Below, in pieces: positions 11,730 to 23,084 of a stretch of DNA of 64,000 nucleotides (within the stretch, counting starts at the first letter, position 1; each line of letters begins with the position of its first letter). The notes beneath the pieces were generated by a model. The model ran no database searches. It was not told the origin of the DNA and saw only the letters and a program-made list of their open reading frames with translations. The DNA is from Brachionus plicatilis (Eukaryota; Rotifera; Eurotatoria; Ploima; Brachionidae), in contig QEOQ01000204.1 of the NCBI GenBank assembly GCA_010279815.1, positions 89,768-153,767 of the forward strand, read 5' to 3'. Position numbers and translations under genes: made by a program.

Positions 11730-11940
11730 TGGCCACCCGAATTTGTCCGTTTTTTGACCGCCCATAATTTTATGGCCGTATTATTTGGCGGTCAAAAATT
11801 TAGACTGTTTAGATGACCGGCCAAATTTTTAGCCGTGATTAATTATTTTTTATTAATTCTGCTTCTCTTTTGATGTTTCCTAGTGACCGCAAAAAACCGT
11901 CCATGAAATGGACCGGTTTCTGACCACATCCAACGCTGAT
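11730..11940. repeat. GGTCA-rich palindromic repeat
   Basis: GC is locally raised. A 12-bp perfect stem TTTTTGACCGCC / GGCGGTCAAAAA lies at about 11753-11805, and more GACCG/CGGTC units follow to 11930. About 50 bp of this region (11836-11886) recurs with few changes at 14313-14367. It is likely a remnant of a DNA transposon. Confidence 0.45.
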
Positions 11941-14900
11941 AAAAAGCGAAGTATTAAAATTAATGATTTTAAATCGTCTCAAATAAGTTTCTGTAAAGTA
12001 AATCACGTAGTAAATCATTTATCATGATTAATTGGAAAAAAATGGTACTTACAGTAAATACAGTAATCCCAAGAACTTGGTTTGGATGTCTCAAAAAAAT
12101 TGATTTTTCAAAGCCTAAGATAGCAAAGATGCTAATCTTTGATCCTGAAAGCCAACTAAAAAGGCGAAATTTTCAAGTTTGATTTAATAGAAAGTTTAAC
12201 AAAACTTTTTTTTACAGCAAATTATTTATCACTTTCATGCAAATGATTTATTACCTGATAGACTTGGCAAAAAATATTTATTTTGTATTTTTGATGAATA
12301 TTATTCAATAAAAAATTTAATAAGTAAATTTTCACTGTTTTATCTAAAATAAAATTGATGAGCGAAAATAAAACTTGTTATTTACCCTCATATTCGCTAT
12401 TTAATCTAATTTTTCTTTAAAAAACCGTAAAATAATTTTTTTAATTTCAAAATCATCGATTTCAAAACCGACCATACATTAGACTCAAATACAAATTAAG
12501 TATATTTGTAAAAAAAGATGAGTACGAACTAACAAAAATATGCTCTGAAGACACTAAAAAAAAAGAAAATCAACATTGTTTTGTATAAAATTATGTAATA
12601 AAATGTAAAAATATTTAAAATTTCTAGTTAAAAAATGCTAAAAAAATCTATAAAGTTCAATAAAAATCAAATTTTTGTTCGAAAAATTGGCCGTCAGCAT
12701 TTTTGTTAAGTTTTACTTTAATTAACGTAATATTAAATCATTTTACGTAAGTTAACATTTTATTACATCCTACTTTTGATGTAATATTACCCGTTCTGTA
12801 ATTTTTTATAACAAGTCAAAATATTTGAAATATTTGAAAAAACTTAAATTAGTAAAAATTTGATTTAGATTTTTATCCTTTATTTTACAAAAACAATTTT
12901 GGTAATTCATCAGATTTCCATTCAATTATTTCAATAGAAAATTTAATTCCTAGTAAAAATACGGATTTTGGATTTTTTGTGTTTTAATAGGTGTTAAATA
13001 GTAAAACATTCAATGTTTAATTTAACCGTCCAGTACCTAAAATTACAAAATCAATTGATTGTTTTTTATCAAATTGTTTGTTAATTTAGTATTTCAATTT
13101 TAACCTTTTGCAATTCTCCAAAAGAAATTTGGTTGAAAACAGAAGAATTTTTGCAGAAAAATGTACGAAAACCTCTATTAATTCTTTAAAGATTCTTTAA
13201 ATTTTTGTTGACTGAGTCATCAATAATTTCTTTTTTTTAATCTAATTTTTTTTTTAAAGATACTTAGTTTCATGTAGTTTCACTTTCAAATTTTAAAAAG
13301 CTTGATTTTGACTGATGAAAAAAAAATTATTTTTGTAATTTTTGAAAGGATTTTATCAAAATTCACAATCCCGTAAAAAGCTTTCAAATAATAAACTGAA
13401 TTTTTTTAAGTCAATTTTTAAAAGTATTTATTATAACACCAGCATGAAATTTTTATTTTTTAGTTAAATTCTCATAGCTGTCAAGTTAAATATGTGGCAA
13501 ACAAGTAAAAGGTATTGAAATACACAAAACACAACAAAATTCTATTTGTTTACCACATATGATGGTCGTGTGATCAGCAAATTTACAATTCATTGAGGAT
13601 TTTTTTTCAAATATATTAGCGAAAATAAAATTAATAAAAATTGGCTAATTTGCTCTAAAATTTTTTATTCCAAAATCAACTGGTTATTAAAAATAATTTA
13701 TGAAAAATCGCTAAAAACTTTTATTAATTTAATTTAATTTGTTTTAAATTCTGTGCACCGGACTTCAAAACTAAATGAACAATAGTAAATTTAAAAAATT
13801 TAAATTGTTTTAAAAGCTAATTCTTAAATTTTGTTGCAAAATATTTTTGAATTTTTAAAGAGATTTAATTTCGAACTTTGAAATACTAATTGGATTTTAT
13901 GACTTTGGGAGTAATTTAATAAGAGGATTTGAAAAAACTACGATTTGCCAAGTTTTTAATATGGGTTAGGGAAAATTTTTTCGATTTTTTAAATGAACAA
14001 GATTAAAGTTTAAAAAAGAAGAAAAAAAATTTCCAATAACAAGATGAAATATTCAATTTAAGGATTGAAAACCAGGAAGGATTAATTAACTTAGCCTTTG
14101 TCTAATATAAATTTTTTTTATTGTTTAAATTGAAAAATTTTAGATAATATTTTTTAACCTTTACTTAAATTAAATGTCTTAAATTAAATGTCATAGCTTT
14201 TAATTTAAGTAACTTGATTATATTGATCCTTCAAATTGATTTAAATACTTTTGGATTTTATTTAGTAATTTTAATACTTTTTGCGACAGATATGTTCTTG
14301 AATAAATTTCAAGCCTTGATTAATTATTTTTTATTAATTCCGCTTCACTTTTTATGTTGCCTAGTGAGTTGGATTATTGCGATGATCTGAAATTGTTTTA
14401 AAAATGAACCGAATTATTTTGAGAGCGTCATAAAATTTTCTTTCTTACGCACTAAAAACTGTGTCATCTAAACTAAAGGACCATAATTTTAGATATTAAT
14501 CAATCATTTGATTTGATGAACATATTCCCAGACTCTTTATAATTATATGTCAGAAAATTTTTGCTTAAATAAAAAAAAATTAAAATATTGATTTCATTAA
14601 TTTAAGCTTGCTGAATAAAATAACTTGAGCAATAAAAATTAAATAAATATTCAAGCTATTATTTAGTCTATTTTTAGTGAATATATGAAAAAAAAACTTG
14701 AAATTCAATCGAGTTTGTATTGTTTATTAGATAACATCAATTCTAATTGAATAAATCACTAGAGATTTTTTCCATTTCCTATTTGTTTCAATAAGTTTGC
14801 CTAAAATTTAATCAAATGATAATAATAAACGCCTTTGAATTATTATTTTCCTGGAGGAAAAAGTGAAAGCTTTCATTGCATTGGGCGTCTATTACTTATA

Positions 14901-16184
14901 TTTACATAGAGGGTTTGAATAATAGTCGTCGAATTTATCCAAATATTTAAGGGATTACAAGTCAAGTTTAGTAAATAAATAGGAAATAAAGTTAGCTATT
15001 AATCTTTTGTTTGCTTTTCCTATTGATTTGACTACAATTTTAGCAATTTTTTATTTGCTTGTCATTATTTTAAAAATAAAAATACCCTAAATCTAAAATG
15101 TAATATTGATAATTGTGAAATCGTTTTCATTTAATGTTAAATCATACTTTTTAAAAATTTTACTTGGTTAGCAGACAAAATAAAATTTATTCATCGACAG
15201 AATATGCTTTAAAGAAAAAAGTTTAAGTTTATTTAATTTCAAAGTTTGTGAAATTTTTATTGCCGATAAAATATCACATTTTTCTTTCAATTCTTTATTT
15301 TTTTAATTAAGTATCCCTTAGATTAAAGAAGATAAAAAACAAGCATAAAAATTATTATAAGAATTTATAAGCGAATTTATAAGTTTTGACTTGAGGAAGT
15401 AAATAATTATGAATAATTTTATCAAAACAAAGCTTTAGGCTTTTTTATTTAAAAAAGTTCAAGGTATTAAGTGAATAGAGTAAAATAGAGACTTATGGTA
15501 GCTTATTAAGATTATTCACTTCATTGAAAATAAGTAGAGTTATTAAATTAAAAAAAATTGCATAGCTAAAAATACCAATTTTTCGTTTTTAAATATTTAA
15601 TCCTAGGTTAAAAATAAAATCTTTGCTCTATGAAGTATTAAAATAATCTTAATAAAATAAAAATTTATCATTTAATGTTTTTAGCTGTGCAAGCGGTCCT
15701 CGAATTGGGTAAAATTTTTTAAACATTTTTTACTTTTTTTTCAAAAAAAGGCGGCCAAACTGGATGGCAAATCAGAGGCTTCAAAATAGGTCATTTTTTT
15801 AAATTCTTGATTAAAATTTAAAAGTCAGAATATTTTGAACATAAGGTTTCAAGTTTTATCTTCTTTTCGGTCAACATTTTAACTAAAGTATTTAAAATGA
15901 TAAATTGTTTTTTTTTTTAAATCAATATTTTGAAGCCAATTTTTGATTATAATTAAATGTTATTTTTCTGTCTGAAATATTTTTATCACAGTGTAAAAAT
16001 TAAAATTTCTTATTTGAAAACTTATCAGTTAATTATTTTGTTCAATTTAGGAAAATTGAGAAGCAAATGTATTTTTGTTTAAATAAATTGATTTATGTAA
16101 ATTAAAACTTGTTTAAAAATTTTATCTCTTGAATATAAATCGAGCGATCTTAATTTCATTTAGTCGAGTGTAAATATCGAATTT
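11941..16184. other. AT-rich intergenic region
   Basis: The only recognisable item is the ~50-bp repeat copy at 14313-14367, shared with 11836-11886. No exons or RNA genes are seen. Confidence 0.5.
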
Positions 16185-16277
16185 TTGCTTCGCGCTGTAT
16201 GCAGTTCACAAGCCGCCAAAGAATCCTCAATAAAGTCGAACATCTCAAAAACTTATTTGTTAACTTTTTTTCTAGAT

Positions 16278-17777
16278 ATGATAGAGGAAAACAATTCAAA
16301 AACAAATTATCTGCAAAACAAAAATTATGCCAAAAGCATTATACGAATTTTTAAATTCAAAATAACTATTAAAATAATAATTATACTGTTGATAATCAAT
16401 ATATTAATTAGTATCTCAATACTATGCCAGCAGTCGAATTTTAACTTTTTTTACAAAAAATACTGCATTCAGAACGATCACATCTATGACGAAAAAGAAC
16501 TATTAAACTCGCTGAACTCGTTCCGTTTGTACAATAAAATAAGCTTCAAACGAACCAAGAGGCCTGCACTGCTCACAAATGATTTGAATTCGGATTTTAA
16601 GCTTGACAAGTATTTGATTACAGACATGAAAACAAGCGGGTTCAAGCTGGGCAGTTTTTATGAGCCAAGGATATTGATAAACAATGAGCAGAAATGTAGA
16701 AAAAAAAATGACTCAATTTTAATAGTATGCCTTATTCATTCGCATAAAAACAACTATTTGAGGCGCAAGGCCATGCGGGACACATGGCTCACCATGGATG
16801 AAATACAGCTCTCTCAGCTAACCAATTTAACATTTTTTAAATACCAAAGAATACAGATTGAGCATGTGTTTTTAATTGGAAGCGATGATAAAAATGGTAC
16901 TTTTTTGGCCATAAAATCTGAATCGCACCTTTTCAAAGACATCATTGTTATTGACACGGTGGATAATTACAAAAATCTAATTTATAAACACCTGACCGTA
17001 GTGAATTGGGTGCTCAAGTACTGTTCGAAAGCAACTTTTGTAATGAAAATAGATGACGATGTATTCGTCAATATAAAGTCACTGAGTAAGCATTTGGTGG
17101 AAAAATTTTCCATAGAACCAAAGTCATCAAAGTTTATTTATTGTAATATAAACGAAATGGCTTATCCGATGCGCAAAAATGCTTCAAAGTGGTATGTGGA
17201 TGCGGACACGTATCCGTTCACTTTGTATCCAAAATACTGTGAAGGTTTTGCATACATAACCAATGTAGCAACCATGGAGTTGATGCATGAACAGAGCAAA
17301 ATAATTCCGCGGTTTTGGATTGATGATGTGTACTTTACGGGTCTTTTGTTACACGGGATACCTGGCATAAATTGGTTCGACTTCAAAAATGAACTCAAGT
17401 GGTCGTACTACGATTTCTGGGATCTTGGCAATACTCTCAAAATTTATGAGTTGTATGCCAAATTTTTGAAATTTTTTAAAATCAATGCCATTGATTTTTA
17501 TTTGTCAGACTTTTTTGTTGTTTTGCATTCGCAATTAGATAATAAAGAGATAAATTATAACTTGATTCCAATAGAGTCTAATCTCATTCCGCTGATTAAT
17601 AAAACTTGGAGTTTTAGTAAAAAAGAAAGTTTTCAATTTTATAAATGTTTGAAAAGTAAGAAAAATTTTTTAAATGTAAATTGTTCAAGTTTATTGTCGT
17701 CAAATGAAAACGAAACATTATTGTATGTTAATTTTTACGAATTTTGTATTAATTTATGGAAAAAAACTATTGCATAA
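16278..17777 (+). CDS. GT31-family beta-1,3-glycosyltransferase (galactosyltransferase-like)
   Basis: The frame encodes 499 residues from the ATG at 16278. It is open further upstream, but TTTTTTTCTAG just before the ATG looks like a 3' splice site, so 16185-16275 may be intron or a 5' exon. A short cytoplasmic tail and one hydrophobic anchor (residues about 29-49) give a type II Golgi topology. GT31 hallmarks follow in order: RKAMRDTW (163-170), the metal-binding DDD in KIDDDVFVN (259-261), CEGFAYIT (about 321-328) and DDVYFTG (349-355). These enzymes move Gal, GlcNAc or GalNAc from a UDP-sugar to a beta-1,3 linkage in the Golgi lumen. Donor and acceptor cannot be read from the sequence. The long C-terminal extension (~120 residues after the fold) has no recognised domain. 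Confidence 0.92.
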   Translation: MIEENNSKTNYLQNKNYAKSIIRIFKFKITIKIIIILLIINILISISILCQQSNFNFFYKKYCIQNDHIYDEKELLNSLNSFRLYNKISFKRTKRPALLTNDLNSDFKLDKYLITDMKTSGFKLGSFYEPRILINNEQKCRKKNDSILIVCLIHSHKNNYLRRKAMRDTWLTMDEIQLSQLTNLTFFKYQRIQIEHVFLIGSDDKNGTFLAIKSESHLFKDIIVIDTVDNYKNLIYKHLTVVNWVLKYCSKATFVMKIDDDVFVNIKSLSKHLVEKFSIEPKSSKFIYCNINEMAYPMRKNASKWYVDADTYPFTLYPKYCEGFAYITNVATMELMHEQSKIIPRFWIDDVYFTGLLLHGIPGINWFDFKNELKWSYYDFWDLGNTLKIYELYAKFLKFFKINAIDFYLSDFFVVLHSQLDNKEINYNLIPIESNLIPLINKTWSFSKKESFQFYKCLKSKKNFLNVNCSSLLSSNENETLLYVNFYEFCINLWKKTIA

Positions 17778-17815
17778 AAATTTTGTTTTGATGGATTTAT
17801 TTATTTTTTCATGTA

Positions 17816-17821
17816 AATAAA
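17816..17821 (+). terminator. Candidate poly(A) signal of the GT31 gene
   Basis: AATAAA lies about 40 bp after the stop codon. The position is plausible, but chance matches are common in this DNA. Confidence 0.3.
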
Positions 17822-17966
17822 TTAATTTATTTTATATTTGTAATTTCAGATTTGCTTTAGATTTAAATTAGAAGAAGATTGTAAAAATTATAAAAAACAT
17901 TTTCTTTTTTTTTTAATTTGGTAATAAATTATTTTGGCTTACTATTTTATTTTTACCAAAAAATAT

Positions 17967-18136
17967 ACCATTAAACAAAAAAAATTTATCTCTTATAAAA
18001 AATCATCTATTTTATTTATTTATTTATTTAATTAAAGTTTAAGTCCCATGTACAAATTGAAATAAAAATTAATAGAAAATTAAATATCCATTAAAAAAAA
18101 AATAAAAAAAATTTATCTCTTATAAAAAATCATCTA
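17967..18136. repeat. Local ~120-bp duplication
   Basis: About 35 bp containing TTATCTCTTATAAAAAATCA occurs at roughly 17979-18013 and again at 18102-18136, each preceded by similar ACCATTAAA/TCCATTAAA sequence. The arrangement suggests a tandem duplication. Confidence 0.6.
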
Positions 18137-18204
18137 TTAATTTAGTTCAATTTATCGAATAATATATATGTTAATGTACAAAATGTTGTTTTTTAAATTC
18201 TAAT

Positions 18205-18343
18205 TAGAATTGTTTAAAAGTCATTAAGTCAAAGTCAAGTCCTTTGACTTTAAAGATCAAGAGAGAAGTCATGTCAAAAGACTTAATTTCGAAATTTCTA
18301 AAGACTTTAAAATGACTTTTTTTCTGACTTTTGCACAAGTCTG
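18205..18343. mobile_element. hAT-type MITE, 139 bp, with 8-bp target duplication
   Basis: The ends are TAGAATTGTTTAAAAGTC and the complement of CAGACTTGTGCAAAAGTC. A perfect 8-bp duplication ATTCTAAT flanks the element (18197-18204 and 18344-18351). An 8-bp duplication and this kind of end are typical of the hAT superfamily. The interior consists mostly of AAGTC/GACTT repeats and has no coding capacity. It belongs with the copies at 34934 and 53542. Confidence 0.85.
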
Positions 18344-18351
18344 ATTCTAAT

Positions 18352-20028
18352 TCCAATCTTTTTCGTACCAGTCTTTTGCCTTTGGTTTTCTACCGCGCTT
18401 TTTTCGAAACCATATCTTTAAAGCTAAAACAGATTTGTATCAGTTTAGTCTTAACTGCGGACAGCTACAATATATTTGAAAAATTTTCCAAATTATTTCT
18501 ATTTTTATAAATTTTTTCAAATATTATTAAACAATTTTTTACATATACAGGTGCTAAATACCCATATAGCTTTGTTTAACTCTACCCTATGTATACATCT
18601 TTTGAGTTCATTAAATTGATCAAAATCAAATTTAAAATTCTTTGTAACTTTCGAATTCAATCATTTTATAAATGTTTATTGGAGCATAAGCGACTTTTTA
18701 TATTTAAGCCTTAAATATTAGAAGTCAAAAATTCCTATATTAAAATTTTTTTCTATGCATGTGAACATATTTTGGAAACTTAATTTTTTTTTGGTGAAAA
18801 AATAAATACAATGGTTAGAAAAAGAAATTATTCCCAATTATTTAAAAAAAGTATAGCAGTAGTAAATATAGCTGCGACACAGAGATACCTGTGTGGATGT
18901 AGGTTATTAGGCTACATCATATCAGCTCTTATCTGTGCTGCTAATGGCTATACTCGGTATACCGATATCCTCAGATCTCCGGACACCGGATCCAGTTTAG
19001 CTTTAAAGTTGTTCACATTATTCGCATTAACTATACTGGGAGGTTGTAAATTCCAAGCATAGATATTAAGAAAGAGTTTTTAATTAAAGTGAGTATTTTG
19101 ACCACTAATCTTTGACACTAATTTCATTTATACCCGCCAAAAAAAATGAATTTCTTTTTCTCCAGGCCATACTTATCTAGGAATTAGCTTTCTCGTTCTT
19201 GAATTAAGACCATTTATTCAAAATTTGATCAACTAAGATTTTAGTTTATTTAGTTAAAGTTATAATGATTTCAAAAAGTAAGTGTTTCGAAATAAATAGA
19301 TTCATTTTGTGGATATTGGATACAAATGAATTAGAGAATAAACTGCTCAAAATGCAAAACGAGTTTTTTAGAGCTGCTTTAAACAAACAATATACAGAAC
19401 AAATTTTTAAAATTATGAAATATTTATTTAAAAAAAAATTAAAATTTTATCGTTTTGTAATATCTTTTAATTCTTTTAAATTTGTACAAAGAAATGAAAA
19501 AAAAAATTTTAATTAAATTTTGTGAGAACGTGTATTTCTATTTTTATTTTTGTACTAATTTTTCTTATTGCATTATTTTTTGTTTTTTATTCCAACATAT
19601 TTATTAGTAATATTTTAGTTTTCATATTCTTCAAAAAAACGACTTTTTTTTATTTATTTACCGTATAATTTTATAAAGTGAAAAAAGACAAATTTTTTAA
19701 ATATTTGATACAGAAAAAAAAAATAAAACAATTAACTGAAAATTCGTTTTAGCTACCAAAGTGAGATTTATGTGCCATGCTTTACAGGATAAATTCTGTT
19801 GTAGCTTATTTTTATTTTTATGTTAAGACTTTGAATTAACAACTAAAATAATTTACTATAAAAAATAGCAGTAAGCTTTAATCTTTAAATTACGATTTTA
19901 ACTAACTTACTGTACTAAAAACGATACAATATATTCTTTTATGTTTTTTTTTAAACAATGCTTTCTTTTACTATTATTAAAAAATAAAACTTAAAAAAAT
20001 TTCGAAATTATGTACCGCAAGGTTTAAT
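18352..20028. other. Intergenic stretch with a short unassigned reading frame
   Basis: An 83-codon ATG frame at 18811-19062 (+) lies in locally GC-richer DNA with short palindromes such as CTCGGTATACCGA. It has a hydrophobic stretch but no recognised domain or splice context, so I do not call it a gene. Nothing else is recognised. Confidence 0.4.
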
Positions 20029-21417
20029 GTTCACGAAATTCAAAACTTTAGTGCTATCTGAATTTCACATTTTTGACTCAAAATTCGTAATCTACGCCCT
20101 CAAAAACCTCAGGAAAAAAATTTTTTTGAAGGGGACAAAAAAAAAATTTTCTACACCCAGGGCTCCAAAAATAGCAAATCTTTTAAAAAGTTATTGTTCT
20201 TTAAGACTCAAAATCTCAAAGATAAAACTTAAAAATATTAAAAAAGTATATATATTCTGAAAGAGTATAAAATTCTCTACAAGCTAATGTAATTTAGAAA
20301 AAAAAAAAAAGGGTGTGGCGGTTTTTGTTGGCTAAAAAATGGAAAAAAGTGTCTTTTTTCTGGTTTAAATCGTATCTCCTCCGAGGGATCAATTATGACC
20401 CGATTTATTTTTTTTTTAAAAAAATCTAGACAAAATTCTGAACAAATCTATGGTTTTAATTTTTTATTTTATTGCTTTATTTCTCTTAAAAAATCTCTTT
20501 AAATCATGTGATTTTTAACAAATTTGTCAAATTTGTATTCTTTTAATAGAATTTTTAGATTAAACCAAAGAATTCGATATTTTTAGGTGCTCAGCTACTG
20601 TTTTTTTCAATTTTCCTGAAAAATATGCTTTTAGAACCTGACCGTATGTCGCACCATTGAGCAAGAACAAATCAGACATTTCCAAGAATAATGGAAGTTC
20701 TAGCCGAAGCAAAAGAAAAGTATTTGGGTTCTGAGATTTCAAAAAAAATTAATTAGACGATATTGGCGGTGTTTAGGAGGTTACAATAATAGTGCGACAT
20801 ACGGTCAGGTTCTAAAAGCATATTTTTCAGGAAAATTGAAAAAAACAGTAGCTGAGCACCTAAAAATATCGAATTCTTTGGTTTAATCTAAAAATTCTAT
20901 TAAAAGAATACAAATTTGACAAATTTGTTAAAAATCACATGATTTAAAGAGATTTTTTAAGAGAAATAAAGCAATAAAATAAAAAATTAAAACCATAGAT
21001 TTGTTCAGAATTTTGTCTAGATTTTTTTAAAAAAAAAATAAATCGGGTCATAATTGATCCCTCGGAGGAGATACGATTTAAACCAGAAAAAAGACACTTT
21101 TTTCCATTTTTTAGCCAACAAAAACCGCCACACCCTTTTTTTTTTTTTCTAAATTACATTAGCTTGTAGAGAATTTTATACTCTTTCAGAATATATATAC
21201 TTTTTTAATATTTTTAAGTTTTATCTTTGAGATTTTGAGTCTTAAAGAACAATAACTTTTTAAAAGATTTGCTATTTTTGGAGCCCTGGGTGTAGAAAAT
21301 TTTTTTTTTGTCCCCTTCAAAAAAATTTTTTTCCTGAGGTTTTTGAGGGCGTAGATTACGAATTTTGAGTCAAAAATGTGAAATTCAGATAGCACTAAAG
21401 TTTTGAATTTCGTGAAC
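20029..21417. mobile_element. Perfect foldback: two 626-bp inverted arms around a 137-bp spacer
   Basis: The left arm (20029-20654) and right arm (20792-21417) are exact reverse complements wherever I compared them, including homopolymer runs of 13, 10 and 7 bases. The right outer end reads ...GTGAACCT followed by TA, like the TA-flanked element at 33615-34188, and the first ~80 bp of the arms resemble that element's terminal repeat. The inner part of each arm encodes GQVLKAYFSGKLKKTVAEHL, which looks like a helix-turn-helix of a transposase N-terminus. The left outer end carries a few extra bases and no clean TA. It is probably a Tc1-like foldback, or else an assembly artefact at a hairpin. 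Confidence 0.8.
20560..20742 (-). pseudogene. Helix-turn-helix-like fragment in the foldback arms
   Basis: The C-terminal half of this 60-codon frame (TYGQVLKAYFSGKLKKTV and on) is repeated on the plus strand in the right arm (about 20790-20886), as expected from the inverted repeat. The pattern of a basic residue run, VAEHLKIS and a terminal hydrophobic resembles helix-turn-helix regions of Tc1-type transposases, but similarity is too short to prove it. The frame ends at the same stop in both arms, and no catalytic domain follows. Confidence 0.35.
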
Positions 21418-21722
21418 CTTAGTTAAATGCAATTTGATCGCCACGAAAATAACAAGATTATTTAACAACACAAAGCTGTGACATATCAATGAAAAATGAA
21501 CATAAATACTTATGCAACAACAGAAAAAATCAATGTTCAATTTTTGAAAATTTGCAATGTAATGTAGGTAACTGACTGAATTTTAATAAATTTATAAAAA
21601 ATTCTAGATATTCCATTTCATTGTAAACAAAAGCTTAAATGTTTATTTCTGGGTTATTTTTTTTACTTGCTTTTTTTTATACATAATGAATAACTCGTGA
21701 GATGTTACATGAAATAAATGGT

Positions 21723-22381
21723 TCCCCACAATCAAAAAACTTTTCACCACACACCAAGAACTTTTTAACACAAATCACTACATAACACATTTTTTTGTGC
21801 CGAATTCAAAAAAAAATTATTTATACATATTTAACCAAATAACTGGTTAACAAAAATTTTTTGTGGTGATAAAAAAATTCAAAAAATTTTTTATTTAATA
21901 TTTTTTCAAATAGTGTTTATAAAATTATATATAAAAAAATTAAATATTAAATTAACAAAATAATTAAATTAAAATCTATTTTAAGGAAAACCAATTTACA
22001 GCTAATTATGGACGACCTTTATTAGGTTTATTAACAAATTCGCCCGATTCTCATATAATATTAGCCCTGCATCATTCAATGAATTGTCATTGTTTTTTCT
22101 TTTTCGTTTTATTTTTTTTGGATTTTTAATTTTCAAAAATTTGGAAATTTTTTTTTACTCCGTAAAATCATAGGCATTTTATTATCTAAAATATTTAGTA
22201 GAAGTTTTTAATAGATATTTAAAAAAAATTTTGCTTAGAAGTTTTTATTTTGTGGAGAGCAGTTTTTGTCTTAGTCAAGTTCACAAGGTAATCACTTTGG
22301 TAATTATTTTTGTGCTGAAAATTTTTTCTTTGTGGGGAAAAGTTTTTGATTTGTGGGTGACAGTTTTTTGTTTGTGGGGAC
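21723..22381. repeat. Inverted clusters of degenerate TTTGTGGGGA-type repeats
   Basis: A left cluster (21723-21800) holds several CCACAA..CAAAAACTTTT units. A right cluster (22240-22381) holds the same units on the opposite strand, for example TTTGTGGGGAAAAGTTTTTG and TTTGTGGGTGACAG. The two clusters face each other across about 450 bp of very AT-rich DNA. This may be a MITE with sub-terminal repeats; no target duplication was found. Confidence 0.45.
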
Positions 22382-23084
22382 TAGGTAGATCCGATGTTGC
22401 ATTAAATAAAGAATATGGTGAATCATTGATTTCTTATTGATTTATTTTTTCTAAATTGTTAATTGAGCAAAATTAAAAAAATCCATAAATTTTAATTTAA
22501 TCTTTTAAAATAAAAAAAGTGAGAAAAACAAAAAATAAATTTAATAAAATAAAAAATATAAGTGATTTTAGATAGTAAAGATTTGAACGTTTGCCAGTTC
22601 AAGAAAAAAAATAAAAATAAAATGTAAAAAATAGGAAAAGGAAATAGATTTTGTAAATTCCAAATTGAATGCAAATTTATTGACCTTGTCTTTTTTTGAA
22701 ATTAAATGCTATATTTTTTTCTTTGATCAATTTTCAGAGTTAAATATTCCATTTTAATATTGGCTGTAAAAAAGTGTTATATTTTTTGAAGGAATTCTCT
22801 AAAGTTAAGTTTTTTAGTTTCAAAATCCCTTTAAAGTGATAGAAAACTAACTAGCTAACTTTTTATACTGGTATTTTTTTAAATAGTAAGATTAGTGTTA
22901 GGTGAGGAACTAAATTTTACACTTTATTAGATTGAAATTACATAGTATTTGGCATAATCGTCTCAAAATGCCTTTGTTCAAAATAAAATTTTGTTGGCAA
23001 TTTTTTTTGAAAAAATTTTAAATTCTGTATTGTAAATAGATTCACTCTATTGAATGTCAATAATAAATGTTTTTTTTTTAAATA
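22382..23084. other. AT-rich stretch, nothing recognised
   Basis: No exon or repeat end is recognised between the repeat cluster and the mariner-type element. Confidence 0.5.

Noticed and set aside
16185..16277. 31-codon N-terminal extension of the GT31 protein
   Set aside because: It starts at TTG and ends at a sequence resembling a 3' splice site; the ATG at 16278 gives a normal short cytoplasmic tail before the membrane anchor.
18811..19062. 83-codon ATG frame in locally GC-richer DNA
   Set aside because: No domain, no homologous feature I recognise, and the region contains short palindromes more typical of repeat debris. Kept only as a note.
20027..20260. 77-codon frame repeated exactly at 21186-21395
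   Set aside because: The duplication is the inverted repeat itself. Lysine- and phenylalanine-rich translation without a domain does not support a gene.
22240..22381. Telomere or CRISPR-like array
   Set aside because: Units are degenerate and few, spacers are not unique sequences of constant length, and the genome is eukaryotic.
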